This document shows positions 37,566 through 50,700 of a stretch of DNA of 64,000 nt, in pieces. The notes under the pieces are model-generated. The model worked only from the letters and a program-made list of their open reading frames with translations. It ran no database searches and had not been told where the DNA came from. This DNA is from Terana coerulea (taxonomy: Eukaryota; Basidiomycota; Agaricomycetes; Polyporales; Phanerochaetaceae): positions 1 to 64,000 of the forward strand of contig JAKOGH010000911.1 of assembly GCA_024811115.1 (NCBI GenBank). Direction: 5' to 3'. Both the position numbers and the translations under genes were made by a program. The first letter of the stretch is position 1. Every line of letters begins with the position of its first letter.

Positions 37566-38328
37566 AGGCGGCGGCGGCGGCAGATCTGAACACACTGAGG
37601 AGGCGGGCAGAGGAGCAGGGGGTCTCGCCATTCGGTTGAGGTCTTCCCGGAATGCGGTGTTCATAGCACGGTTGCGTTCTACGTTATGCTCTCGCTCCGC
37701 ACAGCGCATTGTGCTTCACAAGGCTCGGCATGCTGCCCTTGCCTTCCTGAAGCGCAAACATCAGTTTACTCTGTCCTGGCTCCCGGCTCTCTTGCACTCG
37801 CACCTTCTCGCTCGGCCCCCTCTGACACCCTCCACTGATCCTATTGCACGGTACGTACTCTTCCGTCACCATGAATACAGAGGAGAGCACTATGACCCAT
37901 GCGGACAATAGCTGAGCTTGTAGTCGTTGTGACAGATGGAGTGGTAACTTACTGACTCATCCAGCCCGGTCCAACATAGGGCGCATGCGTGACGTGGCAT
38001 TGGAGGATGGCGTAGCTACAAGGCTTCATGACACGAGATGTGTGGCGAGTAACCGAAGGATGGTAGAGACTGGGGATGTCGAGAATACAGAAGACGGCGA
38101 AGTCAGACGGTGACGAGCCTGTTGTAGAGGGTGCAGAGGACCACAGGGAAGGATTGTATAACGGGGAGAACGTTGTCGGCGGCGGCGGCGGCGTAGACAC
38201 GCACGACAGGGAGCACAGCGAGGGAATGAGAAACGGTCATGGCGGGGGCATGGGGGTAAGAGGCAAAGTGAGTGAAGGCGTCAAAGGCATCGCATATATG
38301 GGGCAAGCCGGTGATGGCCGAGCCGCCA

Positions 38329-38376
38329 TCAATCATGCTCGTTCGTGAGCCATCAATCACAAACGAGCATGATCAT
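38329..38376. repeat. Short inverted repeat matching the 33.7-kb and 34.3-kb motif
   Basis: Two oppositely oriented copies of CATGCTCGTTYGTGA lie side by side. The same 19-base sequence occurs in reverse orientation at 33726-33744 and again near 34256, at the start of both tandem units. Related flanking words (GCCATCAATCA, GGCAATCCGCC) also recur. This could be a terminal or subterminal motif of a larger element. Confidence 0.5.
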
Positions 38377-38379
38377 TCG

Positions 38380-39255
38380 ATATGAGGCAATCCGCCAGCG
38401 GGTATCCCGACACCGGAGAACAGGAGATATTCATCCTCATAACATGTGAACTTTGGCCGGCGCCTCCAAGCGAATTTCGCGCGGTCTGAACACCACAGTG
38501 ACTACAGCTCAAGCATTTTGCCCCCTATCCGGACCGTCTTAGCAGGCAAGGCGCTCGGGCTGTTGTTCGAGGCACTGCCGGGACGTGGACAGTACATCTA
38601 TAGCGTGAGTAATCAACTCAGTTATCGTGGGATACCTCGGCCTGACGATGGAGTTCCTGCATCTTACCGTACACAGGAGACAACTGGGCCAAGGACCATC
38701 CCCTCACAGCACCATACGCAGATTTCACACCCGGCTCGGCACAGCAGGGAATGAATAGGCTCACCTGACAGTGCTAAATGATACCGTGGGTACACCGAAC
38801 GACGTTCTTCAGTTTAGCTCCTTCGTTTTGTCCACGGGTCTCAAGAACATATGAGATACGGACATCCTATGTCGTCAAGATGTGATGAAGGAAGCACCCA
38901 GCTTCAAGACTTCTGTAAGTCTAGACGACGCGCGACTGTTTGCGCGACTGCGCCGCGTCAAGTGACTATATCTTAACTGTTACTTATGCTGATATTGGCA
39001 TAGGTCCAGAGGCTCTAGGCCAAATTCAGAATCGATCGTGCACGGTATTTTGCGCCGTTACGGGTTCAGGTCATCTAATACGTCCACGCCACGCGGACCT
39101 GAACCGCGGAACCATTGCCCCTAAGAGCTACGGTCTGGGACGGACGATGACTCAATCGCACATACAGAAGTGATCGCCCAAAGACTCAGCCGGTTCTCGC
39201 TCACAGGACCTGCTGACCATATACCTCCTTTCTCATAGGCTGGTTCCAAACATAA
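38380..39255. other. Intergenic, upstream region of catalase
   Basis: No gene is seen in about 0.9 kb. The open frames are short and unmotivated. The region should contain the control DNA of the catalase gene. Confidence 0.45.
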
Positions 39256-39262
39256 TATAAAG
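39256..39262 (+). promoter_or_regulatory. TATA box of the catalase gene
   Basis: TATAAAG 83-89 bases upstream of the catalase ATG, within a normal distance for a fungal core promoter. Confidence 0.55.
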
Positions 39263-39344
39263 CCCAGCTCTATCACACCTGCTCTCCCAGGACCCTCTTT
39301 TTGTTCTATCGTCCCTACCATTCGCACCCTACCCCAGTGTCAAA

Positions 39345-41269
39345 ATGCCGTCCCAGAAGGCTTTGAGCGCGCAAGACAACGCACTCTTCACCACCTCTAA
39401 CGGTGCTCCGGTTGGGGAGCCTTATGCCGCTCAGCGTGTTGGGTCGACAGGACCACTCCTCCTCCAGGGTATGTTAACCTCGCATTTCACGCTGGTTCGC
39501 AATAGTGATGCCTTTGTCGTCATCTCTAGATTTCAATCTCATCGATTCCCTGGCCCACTTTGCCCGCGAGCGTATCCCTGAGCGTGTTGTACGTATTCAA
39601 GCGCAGTTAGTGTAGTGAACTCCCTGCTGAGCTGCGTGTGCTTGCAGGTACATGCTAAGGGTGCCGGCGCGCACGGCACCTTCGAGGTCACCCACGACAT
39701 CTCGGACTTGACATGCGCTTCGCTCTTCAGCAAAGTTGGGAACAAGGTCCCTGTCACGGCTCGTTTCTCCACTGTCGGTGGTGAGCTCGGGTCTGCGGAC
39801 AGTGCCCGTGATCCTCGAGGTCCGTAGATGTGATTTTATCCAACTCTGCCTCGCTAATGCTCGCCGCGACGCAGGATTTGCCCTCAAATTGAAGACCGAC
39901 GAGGGCAACCTCGATCTTGTCTTCAACAACACCCCGGTCTTCTTCATCCGCGATCCGACGAAGTTCCCCACTTCATCCACACCCAGAAGCGTGACCCGGA
40001 GACTCACCTGAAGGACCCTGATATGTTCTGGGACTACCTCTCCCAGAACCCGGAGTCCGTCCACCAGGTCATGATTCTGTTCTCTGACCGCGGAACTCCA
40101 GTCGGCTTCCACCACATGCACGGATACTCCGGGCACACATTGAAGTTCGTCAACGCTGAGGGCAAATTCCATTACGTCCAGATCCACTTCCGCATCCAGG
40201 GTGGCTTCCAGACTCTTGACGATGCGACCGCTACTAAGTTGGCTGGTGAGAACCCCGACTACGGTATCCAGTCGCTGCACGAGGATATCGCGAACGGCAA
40301 ATTCCCCGTCTGGGACGTATTCGTGGTACGTATTGAATCCTCACACGTATGAGCAATGTCACTTAGTTATACCTTCTCAGCAAACCATGAGCCCTGAGCA
40401 AGCCGAGAAGTTCCGCTACAACATCCTCGACTTGACCAAGGTGTGGCCGCACGGAGAGTTCCCTCTTCGACCGATCGGCAAGATGGTGCTCGACAAGAAC
40501 CCCGCCAACTACTTCGCCGAGGTCGAACAGGCTGCGTTCTCGCCATCTCATCTCGTGCCCGGTATCGAGCCCTCCGCCGACCCCGTCCTCCAGTCCCGTC
40601 TGTTCTCGTACCCCGACACCCACCGCCACCGTCTCGGTGTTAACTACCAGCAGCTGCCGGTCAACAAGCCTGTGGTGCCCATCGCGAACTTCCAGCGCGA
40701 CGGTTTCATGGCGTTCGATAACCAGGGCACTCGTCCTAACTACCAGAGCAGCCTTGTGCCTCTGACGTGAGTTCCCCGTATTCACTCTGGGGAGTGGTTC
40801 TGACTATAGTCTGATACAGTTACAAGCCCAAGCCCTACGAGCAGGTCAAGCACGAGACGTGGCTCGGCCATGCTAATGTCGATCTGAGCTTCATCACTGA
40901 GCGTAAGTCTGCTCCAATCAGACGTGAACTGTCATTAATCTCTGCTTTATGCAGTCGACTTCGAGCAGCCCCGTGCCCTCTGGCAGAAGGTCTTCGATGA
41001 CACCCAAAAGGCGCACTACGTCACCAACATCGCTGGACACCTGGGCAACGTCAAGAGCCCTGTCGTCAAGGCCAGACAACGTGAGTCCTTTCCGATCATC
41101 TCTTTTTCGCGCTCTGCTGAACCTATGTACAGTCTCCGTCTTCGCTGCTGTCGACCAAGACCTCTCCGACCGGATCGCCAAGGCTATCGGGCACCCAGTT
41201 GTCAAGCCTCTCTCTGTTGCGCCTGTCGCTCAAGCTATCCGCTTCCAGGTCAACGAACGTCCCAATTAG
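39345..41269 (+). CDS. Haem catalase, small-subunit type
   Basis: Breaks down hydrogen peroxide to water and oxygen. The start [20 protein letters not shown] has no signal peptide, so it is likely cytosolic or peroxisomal; the C-terminus ERPN is not a classical peroxisomal signal. [20 protein letters not shown] and [14 protein letters not shown] contain the catalytic His, [19 protein letters not shown] follows, then [11 protein letters not shown] and [20 protein letters not shown]. The proximal haem motif is [14 protein letters not shown] with the Tyr ligand. About 510 residues fits small-subunit catalases. At 39966-39969 the run CCCC breaks the frame within the conserved [12 protein letters not shown] stretch; one missing C explains it and is probably a sequencing indel. 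Introns are 50-60 nt; the last exon ends at 41269. Confidence 0.95.
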
Positions 41270-41942
41270 GGTGTTCGGGTCGGCGTGTCGTTCACAATGG
41301 GACTGTATCATTAGAACAAGCAACTGGTGTATTGGAATTTTGAAACGTGTATAACATTACAGATGCCATGTAACAGTACGAGATCAATGGATGTGTTTTG
41401 ACACACACTTCAGAGGTCGAGGAGCGAGTGTGATGGCCCTTCTCGTCTACGAGATGTCGATACAGGCCGTCTTCAGGTCCAGCGTCGTACAATAACAATT
41501 TGGCATCATGACGGAAATCACGGTATGAGGAGGTCGCAGAGAGTGCTAGAGACGTCAGAGAACGGTGACGGGAAGCAACCGGCAGTTGGTGACATGAAAG
41601 GGTAGGCAATGTAAACTTCAGAGGAGCACTATCCTTCGCCAATCGTCCAATAGACCGGAGGTTCACGTATAACCGGACGCAGAGTCACGTAACGCCAAGA
41701 TATGCATAAATGCCAGGACTCTACCCGCCAGTGAGTGCAGCGGCGAGCGAGAGCGAGCGAGTGCCTGCGTCGGGCGTCTAATCAGAGCAGGAATCAGCCT
41801 TCCGCTTTGGGCAAGTTCATCAGCCACTGCTGACTAATAACTGTAAAGGACTCTTCGGCAGCGCTCGGCAGGAAACCTTGCAGTGAAGGTCTGGTCGTCG
41901 ATCGCGGCAGCCTCAGCAAACACCTCAAGACCTCCAAACAAA

Positions 41943-42718
<776 letters not shown>

Positions 42719-43378
42719 GCATTCGTATCGTTATTTCTCGGCCTCTCCTTCCCTCATGTTCTGTACTGCATACATATGGCTATGATCGCAATGTTTTGAT
42801 CTGGTGTTAATCTTCGGACCACACGACATGGCACAAACATGCTGAAGTGAATTCTTCCTCGGTTCACCGCCGCTTCAAGTATTGGTGCATGGTGTATGCA
42901 CCCGGCTTGTCCAGATCAAGGCGCCGTAACGGGCTTTAGCGTAAAGTTGGACTCGAAGAGGGAGAGTAGACTGAGAAAGCGTTAGTTGAGCAAAGTCGCA
43001 CCTTCAGGTCATCAGGGTGCAATGCCATACAGGACGCCTAGTAAGTCAGAGGACCAAAGCTACTTACACGTCTATAATGTAGGTCAGGATATACTATCGT
43101 AATGAGTGAGTATTGTTCTGTCAGCGCACAAAGCATATCCTCAACAAAGCCTTATACATAAGACAACAAGTATCCTGTTCAAAGTGCACAAAAAGTCAGA
43201 TCCAGCATGTGAACACTGAAGAGGCGATACAGCAAGTTTGTGGGGGCAGACAAGCAGTACATACACAATTCACGGTTATACAAGCTCTCGAGCCATACAT
43301 ATACAGTACATCCAATACATGTCGGTGAGACTTATGGCACGGGTTCAGGGTATCACTGATGAGATCTGAGAGCACAGG
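42719..43378. other. Intergenic between convergent genes, nothing recognised
   Basis: 3' regions of L23 and of the minus-strand gene that follows. AT-richer than the neighbouring genes; no ORF, RNA gene or repeat could be supported. Confidence 0.5.
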
Positions 43379-44421
43379 CTAGTTCCTAATTGGAGTGTTG
43401 CTACCCGACCCAAACCCGCCAACGATTCCCGCCCCGCATATCTTATTCTTGAGCCCGTCGAGAGCGATGCGCAGTACTCTGACCTGGAACGGGTTTAACC
43501 CGAGGTCAATTTTGAGGAAAGCTATCTGCTCCGACTCTGGCATACACGCTAGGCCGTTCAGATGGTCCTCGTCGACTATGCCGCCGCGCGTGAGAACCGT
43601 TGTTAGCTCTTCCATGCGAGGATGGATGGTTTTGAGGAACTGCATCACCGATGCACTTCCGTCAGTTGGCGAGGCGGTGGGGCTTGTCGCTGGTGGGGAG
43701 CTCGAAGAGCAAATGCTGGCGGAAGGGCGCGATGGCGTATCCGCTGAGCTGGAGCCCTGAGAGCCATCGGCCTCCTCAAGTCCACGGCGGGAATTTTCAC
43801 CAAATGTCTTCGTGTACAGTCAGTGGAAGGACCACATTCATATTCACAGTTATTCACTCACTATGCTCATTTTAGCCGAACCAGAGGCGACTGGGTCTGG
43901 CGAAGGGCTGGACGTGTGCACAAAGCGCGAGTGAGACTGTGGCCGGAGGCTACGATGTGGGTAAGAAGGCGGCAGAAAGTTCTTTCGACGAGCGATGCGT
44001 TCTCTCATCAATGCCTCCGCTGGCCATGCATTGTCGTAGCGGGCGAGGAAGGCAAATTCCTCGGAAGCCTGTAAGGCTCGCCGTTAAAATCCTACAATCC
44101 GTCATCCTGATAGTATGTACGCCCCACCTTCCTGAGAAATGCCTTGACACGTTCAGGATGCTGCTGTCTCCAGGGCTTGCGATCATCGAAGTACTTAGGA
44201 TTTACGGCCATTTCCCGCAGCCATTCCTGTCGAGGTGATAGCCCCGGACATTCGGTGAAAACGCGAGATAGAACAGAAGGAAGACTCACTTGTAAGGTTG
44301 CTCCCTGTTTAGCGGTTAACCCAGGAATCTTCGCTGGTGACCTTATCTCTGACAAGTTACTGGGGCGAGGTAAACGGTGGCCTGCCTCAGACATGCTGGA
44401 GTGCTTGTCGAAGGTCGTCAA
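43379..44421 (-). CDS. Unrecognised protein with conserved-looking C-terminal helical domain
   Basis: I do not recognise this gene, but its splicing is clean. The start MTTFDKHSSMSEAGHRLPRP is at 44421, with a second in-frame ATG at 44394. Exon 2 gives EWLREMAVNPKYFDDRKPW and HPERVKAFLRK. Exon 3 gives SEEFAFLARYDNAWPAEALM. The next exon is Ser/Pro-rich (GSQGSSSADTPSRPSASICS) and runs into a helical C-terminal region, MQFLKTIHPRMEELTTVLTR, GGIVDEDHLNGLACM and NPFQVRVLRIALDGLKNK, stopping at 43379. Total about 265 residues, soluble, with no signal peptide. The ordered C-terminal 75 residues and the basic middle part look like separate domains. All introns are GT-AG, and no frame break is required, which supports a functional gene. 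Confidence 0.7.
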
Positions 44422-44921
44422 GCTTACGGTTTGGTGAGCAGACTATTATGCGCATGCAGCTCTAAGTCACCGAGATCACGAGCCTGTACAACCGGCGAGC
44501 TGAACGGCAAAAACAATGACGCATGCTGCTCACGAGGTGCTCAAGAGCTCCGAGCTGAGATGCAGAACAATTAGAGATCGCTAAGCTCATCACATGGATG
44601 GAACACACTGTAACGTACCGCTTGCAGTGCAGATAATAGTACTTACTCGACCACGTTCATTTCCGTTGTCAGTGACCTCCGAGTCGTTGTGCCAGCGTGG
44701 CTCCTGCCAAAAGTGTTAATGTTCGCCGGCCTTAGCTGCACTGATACTAGCCTTTCTGTACCTTCCTCCTTTCGCTCTTTTATTCCTGTATAACCCAAGC
44801 AAGATCGCATGCTGCGAAGCAGCAGTTCCTCTCATGAGCGAACTGAAACTGCTTGGATCTAAGATACATAGCTATATGTAGCCTAGACGAAATATATAAT
44901 TTTTGGGCGGCAGGTTTAATG

Positions 44922-45004
44922 TCCCTGGTAGTATATCGGTTAGTACACGCGCCTGTCAATCAGCCTGCGCGCGCGAAAGCGGGGTTCGACTCCCCGCCAG
45001 GGAG
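44922..45004 (+). tRNA. tRNA-Asp (GTC) with a short intron
   Basis: The acceptor stem TCCCTGG (44922-44928) pairs perfectly with CCAGGGA (44997-45003), with G45004 as discriminator. The D-arm is GTAT...GGTTA...GTAC. The anticodon stem CGCGC is followed by CTGTCA with anticodon GTC. The T-arm is CGGGG TTCGACT CCCCG. Between the anticodon and the 3' half of the stem about 9-11 extra bases (beginning ATCAGCC) occupy the canonical 37/38 intron site. The exact intron ends are ambiguous because GCGCGCGCG allows sliding. The sequence of the arms is close to eukaryotic tRNA-Asp. Confidence 0.92.
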
Positions 45005-46314
45005 TAGAGATGATGTGAAACAAACTTTTAGCATTGTAGCCTCACACTCTGCTCATCAGTAATAAGTCTCATAACATTTTTACTATTTAGCATGATTCAA
45101 ATTCCAATTATAGCAAGTGAGGCTTAGAGGTTGTGTAAGTCGTGGAAAGTTTTATGGGAGTTCCACAGGACAGCTTGTGCCGAATACGGTCTCTATTTAC
45201 AGCTTGTTTTCCTGTGTGGGCGCGATACCTTTAGAGCAACCGGCGCTCATGATTGCCATTCATGCACCTACACTTTCGAGCTACGACTCTGTAGGTGGCT
45301 TTGACCAGCCGTACAGGTCATTTCTGCCCTAAGTTGCTCTCCAAATTCGCACCTTCAAGCTCTCAAAACACAAAGGAAGTGCCCAGATTCTTGGTTTTCC
45401 TAGGCTGAATGGCAGTTTGTTTAACTTACCGCCATGCCAGTATAGGGATCCTGGGGACATTCGTGGATCCCAGAAGACTATGCAGCACGCGATAGACATG
45501 CTTATATCTGCGAGACGAGGCTTGCTTCGAGGCGCGCCGTAAGTTCTCCTGTCTGTCTCAAGGAACTACACTTACGAGAAAGTAATTAGAGATGTGGCGC
45601 AGCCAAGTTTGCAGCGCAACCGATGCGCCCTTATACGAAACGCGATTAGTTCGACGACACTTGTGTAGCTTACTTAGCGGTGAGTATCTTTCGGCTTCTG
45701 TCCTTGCCGTGACTTGAGCACTCCTTTGCAAGGATGAATTTAAACGGCAGCCGCGGCACACTCACCATCCGGCGCCTAGCGCTAGGGCTAATAACGGATC
45801 ATGCCACGTGTCCGACTGTTTGGCAGGCGGGCACAGGCCATCCGCATCGTGGCGCTCTACTCTCTGTGGTGTTCGCACGGCGCGAAATTAGCCAGGTCCT
45901 ACCCCCCGAATTTCGGCGTACAAACCAGAGAATTTACGTAGATAAACGGTGTTGGTAGCCTGTTTTCTGCGCAAATATATCATGTGAAATTTGGCGGAAA
46001 AAGTGGACCTTTCACCAGACAAGTTGACTGGTGAAACCGAGCATGAATGTTGACCAGATTTCCGGGTGAATCTGTGTGGCGGCAAAAGTCAGCAGTCTGG
46101 CCGGCGAAATTGCCACTTCGGGTTCCCTTGTTCACACAGCAGTTATAAGCAGAACATATGTTGACATTCGCAATTTAATCTATGGGTAAAAACACTGGTT
46201 TCTCAGTGGAATATGTACAGTAGAATAGTAGGCACTACTAGGGGGCAAATATAGCTAGTTATATTTAAAGAAGCTGAGCGGGGATGGCATGGTTGTCTAT
46301 AGGGAAGCGAGCTA
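45005..46314. repeat. Gene-free region containing a degenerate dispersed repeat (45880-46130)
   Basis: No gene is seen. From about 45880 the sequence is made of GCGAAATTAGCC, GAATTTCGGCG, GTGAAATTTGGCGGAA, TTTCACCAGAC and GGCGAAATTGCCA-like words. It shares the 12-mer AATTTACGTAGA, in inverted orientation, with the repeat at 52150-52340 on the other side of the transposase. This may mark the edges of a transposon of roughly 6.4 kb, but I could not define precise ends. Confidence 0.4.
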
Positions 46315-47341
46315 TCAGTCCATGATGTCATCAAGACGACGACGAGCAGCGGCGGCCTCTGCGGCGCACGAAAAGTAGCCCTTCTGCTTTCCGTAACGGC
46401 GAGCGCTGCTCATGTACTGCTTGAGGATCTCGGCAGTAGCCCAGTCATTCTGGAAGCGAGCCAGATAGGGATGTATCTTGCGAGCCTGTAACAACGGTTG
46501 TCAGCAATGACCGCATACAATCAGATGCAATGCGTGACTCACCATGGAGAAAATATTTGTAAGGTCCTGAGAGGACACAGCGCGGAATGGACGTGAGAGG
46601 TCGAGCCGAGCGGCATGCGCGAGCTCGCGCACAGTAGACTAGTAGTTGAGATTAATGAGTAGTGTGTTGAGTGGGTATGAACAGACACGTACCAGTATCA
46701 TATTATACTGTTTGTCTCCATCCTCGCCATTGAGACCCATCTCCTCCTGGAGATGGAACCCCTTCTTCCCTCCACCGGCACTACCCTTTGGCTTGGGGAC
46801 GCTACCAGCAGCAGGTGCGGCTTGAGCCGTCGCGACTGCGGCGTTCGGTTGGCCATCGACGTGGGAGACGGCGGCTCCCGTGGTAGCTTGAGCCGCAGTC
46901 GCCGTCCCAGCCGCAGCTTGGGCACGTGCCTCGTTGGTCTCGGCGCGCAGGGACGCAATAGTCTCTGGAATAAAATTACAGGCTGAGTGCGATACTGACA
47001 AGATGGTGTAACGACATACCTTGCATGGCGCGCAGGTTGGCCATCATGACGTTGTAGTCGATGGTCGGGTCGACGGTCGGGGTATCCCGCATAGGCGTGA
47101 CTGCGTCTTGCTCGGGAAAGGGTGTCGGGTCTCGCTGGATGGCAGGTACGGACGGGGGCGGCATGACGGGAGGCGCGTTCGGCTCATCTTGCGCAGTCGC
47201 GGCCGCCGATGGATGGCCTTGCGCACTGCTGGACTTCTGACGGTTGGTGGGCGGGCGGCGCTGGGGAGTCGGCCTGGTGGCGTCGGCTGGATTCGTGCGG
47301 CCCGCGGTGCGACGGGTGCTATGAGTGCGATCGGCAGGCAT
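46315..47341 (-). CDS. Unrecognised protein divergent from the transposase, possibly transposon-linked
   Basis: The start is MPADRTHSTRRTAGRTNPAD at 47341, followed by a long Pro/Thr/Ala-rich region and TIDYNVMMANLRAMQG. An intron leads to ETIASLRAETNEARAQAAAG, a short coiled-coil-like segment. The C-terminal half is more ordered: GKKGFHLQEEMGLNGEDGDK, VRELAHAARLDLSRPFR, then ARKIHPYLARFQNDWATAEI and LKQYMSSARRYGKQKGYF, with a stop at 46315. The WATAEILKQY block resembles a motif I remember from high-copy Agaricomycete hypothetical proteins, but I cannot name the family. It starts only 405 bases from the divergent transposase start. That layout would fit a second transposon-encoded protein, which is inference. 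No frame break was found. Confidence 0.6.
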
Positions 47342-47745
47342 GATAGTAATGGCGGTATTGTAGAGAGGCGAATTTCGCTGGATACTGAAGTGAGTGGTGG
47401 AGGAGTGGGTTGAGTGAGGGCAGTCGGACGCACCGCCCTTTTATATGTCGCTGGCGCGTCGTACGCGTACAGTAACGTGACGACCTCGTTGATTGCAGTT
47501 CAACAGGTCGCGCCTGCTGAATCGCGCAGTGACCGTGCTGCTTTCGCCTGGAGTGGGGTCGGTGACGTGGTGTCGGCTGCGTTAGTGTCGGTCTTGTCGG
47601 TCCCGATCATTGTCAATAAACTGCTATCTATGAGACACCACTTGGCACTCACTACGGCCCGGGACTGTGAAGCACATGGCGACACTCTCCGTAACGTCTC
47701 AGCACTTTGCTCTTGACTTTGAACATTGTCCTTGTCGTCGTCACT

Positions 47746-50700
47746 ATGCCGTCTCTTGTGCTTTGCCCGTGCTGCAAGAAGCATGTCTCGAAGCAGACCC
47801 GCTCGAACCACCTGAAACTGTTAAAAGGGACGCCAGCTATCAAGAACGCTGCGATAACGTACCGCACCCAAGTTCTGTCCGTCCAGAACCCACCAAGTGG
47901 CAGTTCGACTGGGCCTGCTTTTACGAGCACCAGTTCATCTCGTTCGGCACCGGCACACCTTGACAGTGCAATACCAGACGTTGAAATGGAGGGTGGAAAC
48001 GTGGGCGAGCAGGAAGGGCACATAGTTGAGGAGCCCGTGGTAGAAGAGATGGAACAGGCTCAGGCGCGGCTTGACGAGCGGGTCAGGGAGGAGCTTCAAG
48101 AAGGGGGTATCAGCGTGAGTAATGTAAAGGGCCAGTTTTGTTTTCATTCAAAACTCACTATAATACGCACAGGCGGTCACCGAAGCATTAACACGTCTTC
48201 GAAGTCATTTTGTCCAAATCGAAGACGACGACGACAGTGCAGATGAGTTGAGCGAGACTGGATTCGGAGGCGCCCAACACAATCCGGTTGAGCTCGGACT
48301 TGGGACAATGGATGCCGGGCAAGAACCAGTGGTGGACGAACTTGATGAGAGGGATGAGGATGGCCTGTATGCCTATGAGCGGCTGGGGGAAACGTTTGAG
48401 CGAGAGCTGGTGGAGATTGGTGAGTGCCCAGACTGATGACAAAATTAATGCATACTTACCAAATTGTACAGCTAGCGAGCTTAGTCCCTCAGACGTACAG
48501 TTACTCAAGTCGTTCTCATTCCGAATCAAATCCCAGATCACTCGAGAGGCCTTTGCGATGCTGCCGTTTGCTTTCGAGGGTGTTCATGGTGACACGGCCG
48601 ACGAAATTGATTCTCGTGCAGCATTCCTCTCAGGGCTCGACCCGAAGTTGTTCCACTGTTGCCCGAAATCGTGTTGCTGCTATGTAGGCCCATACGCAGA
48701 TCTGCAAAGTTGTCCGACTTGTGGAACAACTCGCTTTAACTCCAGTGGACGCCCTCGCAAGATCTTCACATACATCCCCGTTATTCCACGGCTCATCGCA
48801 ATGTATCGAAATCCAGAGATGGCCAGGAAGATGAAGTATCGAGCAGATTTTCCAGAGTCGCCAGCCAAGCACGAAGTCCCAGGAGTGGAGTGTGGTCGTG
48901 TACGTGAACTGACAGGTCATGGACGCGCGGGCAAGTGTTACTGTCCTAGCCACGTGGACGACGTCTTCGACTCTCAGCACTACCGCGCGCTTCGAGATTC
49001 TCCAGTCGTCGTCGATGGTGCAGTACAGAACCACACTCATTTCTCCGACCGGCGTGATTTGGCTCTTGGACTCTCGACCGATGGATTTGGCCCGTTCAAG
49101 CGTCGCACCTCAACTTGCTGGCCAATCATCCTGTACAACTTCAACCTCCCGCCAGAAGAACGCTTCCATAAGGACAACATCATCTGTGTTGGCGTTATTC
49201 CCGGGCCTACCAAGCCTCACGACTTCGATTCATTCTTATGGCCTTTCGCTGAGGAGATGCTGCAATTAGAGCTTGGAGTTTCAGCCTTTGACATCACCTC
49301 CGACGCCCTCTTCCTCCTACGTGCCTATCTCCTGCTTGGAGCAGGAGACATTCCTACCCTGTCTATGCTATTGCGAATGAAGGGCCACAATGGATATTGC
49401 CCGTGCCGGATGTGCAAGATTACAGGTGTCCAAATTCCCGACAGCACCAATCGCGTTTACTACATACCTCTTGATCGCTCGCAGCACCCATCTGTGCTCG
49501 CAGACCCCTCTCAGACGGCAAGATACGACTCGCGCAACCTTCCGCTTCGGTCCCACGATGAATTTCTGGCTCAAGGCCGCGCAGTTGAAGCATCTCCAAC
49601 GGCTGCCGCTGCTGACCGGCTTGCAAAGGCTTACGGAGTCAAAGGTGTACCGCTTCTCTCCTGCCTCAGCTCCTTGTCATTTCCGGTGTCCTTTCCCTAT
49701 GATTTCATGCATCTCTTCTGGGAGAACACAATTCCAAATCTGATCATGCTCTGGACTGGAGCTTTCAAGGGTCTTGACGAAGGCACTGAAGAGTACGAGA
49801 TTGACAAGAACGTATGGAAGGCCATTGGCGAGGCAACAGCCCGATTAAGTGACACTGTTCCATCCGCCTACGGTCCTCGACTCGGGAACATTTCGGAACC
49901 AGCAGAGCGTGGATACTACTCGGCGGATATGTGGTCATTTTGGACAACGCACCTCGGTCCTGTGCTGCTGAAGCGCAAATTCAAGCACACCAAGTACTAC
50001 GACCACTTCGTCGAACTCGTACGTCTACTCAACATCTGCATGCAGTTCGAGGTCACTGCGGAGGACATCACCAGCTTACGAGCGGGGTTTTCTAAGTGGG
50101 TCGAGAGCTTCGAGAGGTACGCCGCATGGAATACGGCCGTTTTGCTCCAAGCCAGACTAGTACTCAACATTTTTATTTTTATTTTTGCCAGATACTACTA
50201 CCAGTACAATCCCGAACGTTTGCCTACCTGTCTACTGACCATCCACGCCTTGCTACATGTTGCAGACAGCATCGAGATGATGGGCCCTGTTTGGGCCTAT
50301 TGGGCGTTCCCGATGGAACGCTTCTGTGGTGTCATTCAGCGACACGTCAAGAGTCGCCGCTTTCCGTTTGCAAGCATTGACACCTTTGTCACCGCAACTG
50401 CGCGATTAGCACACCTTGGTATCCGGTTCAACATTGCAATGAGCCTGGCACTCAAGGTGCCGCGTGACACGCCTGTCCGCGGCCAGTTCTCTTCACCAGA
50501 CTGTAAGCTGATTCAAAATTCTGGCATCTGCAGCAACTGATCTCATACTATGTTTGCAGATCCACACTGCGTTCTCCTCCCCCCTCACAAGCCTCGAGGC
50601 ACCACCACTGATGCACAGCTACTACGACGTATAGCTGTCGCACTGAACACTCGATACGGAATCGGCATAACCGCCGCACGCAAGTACGTCACGCCGGTGA

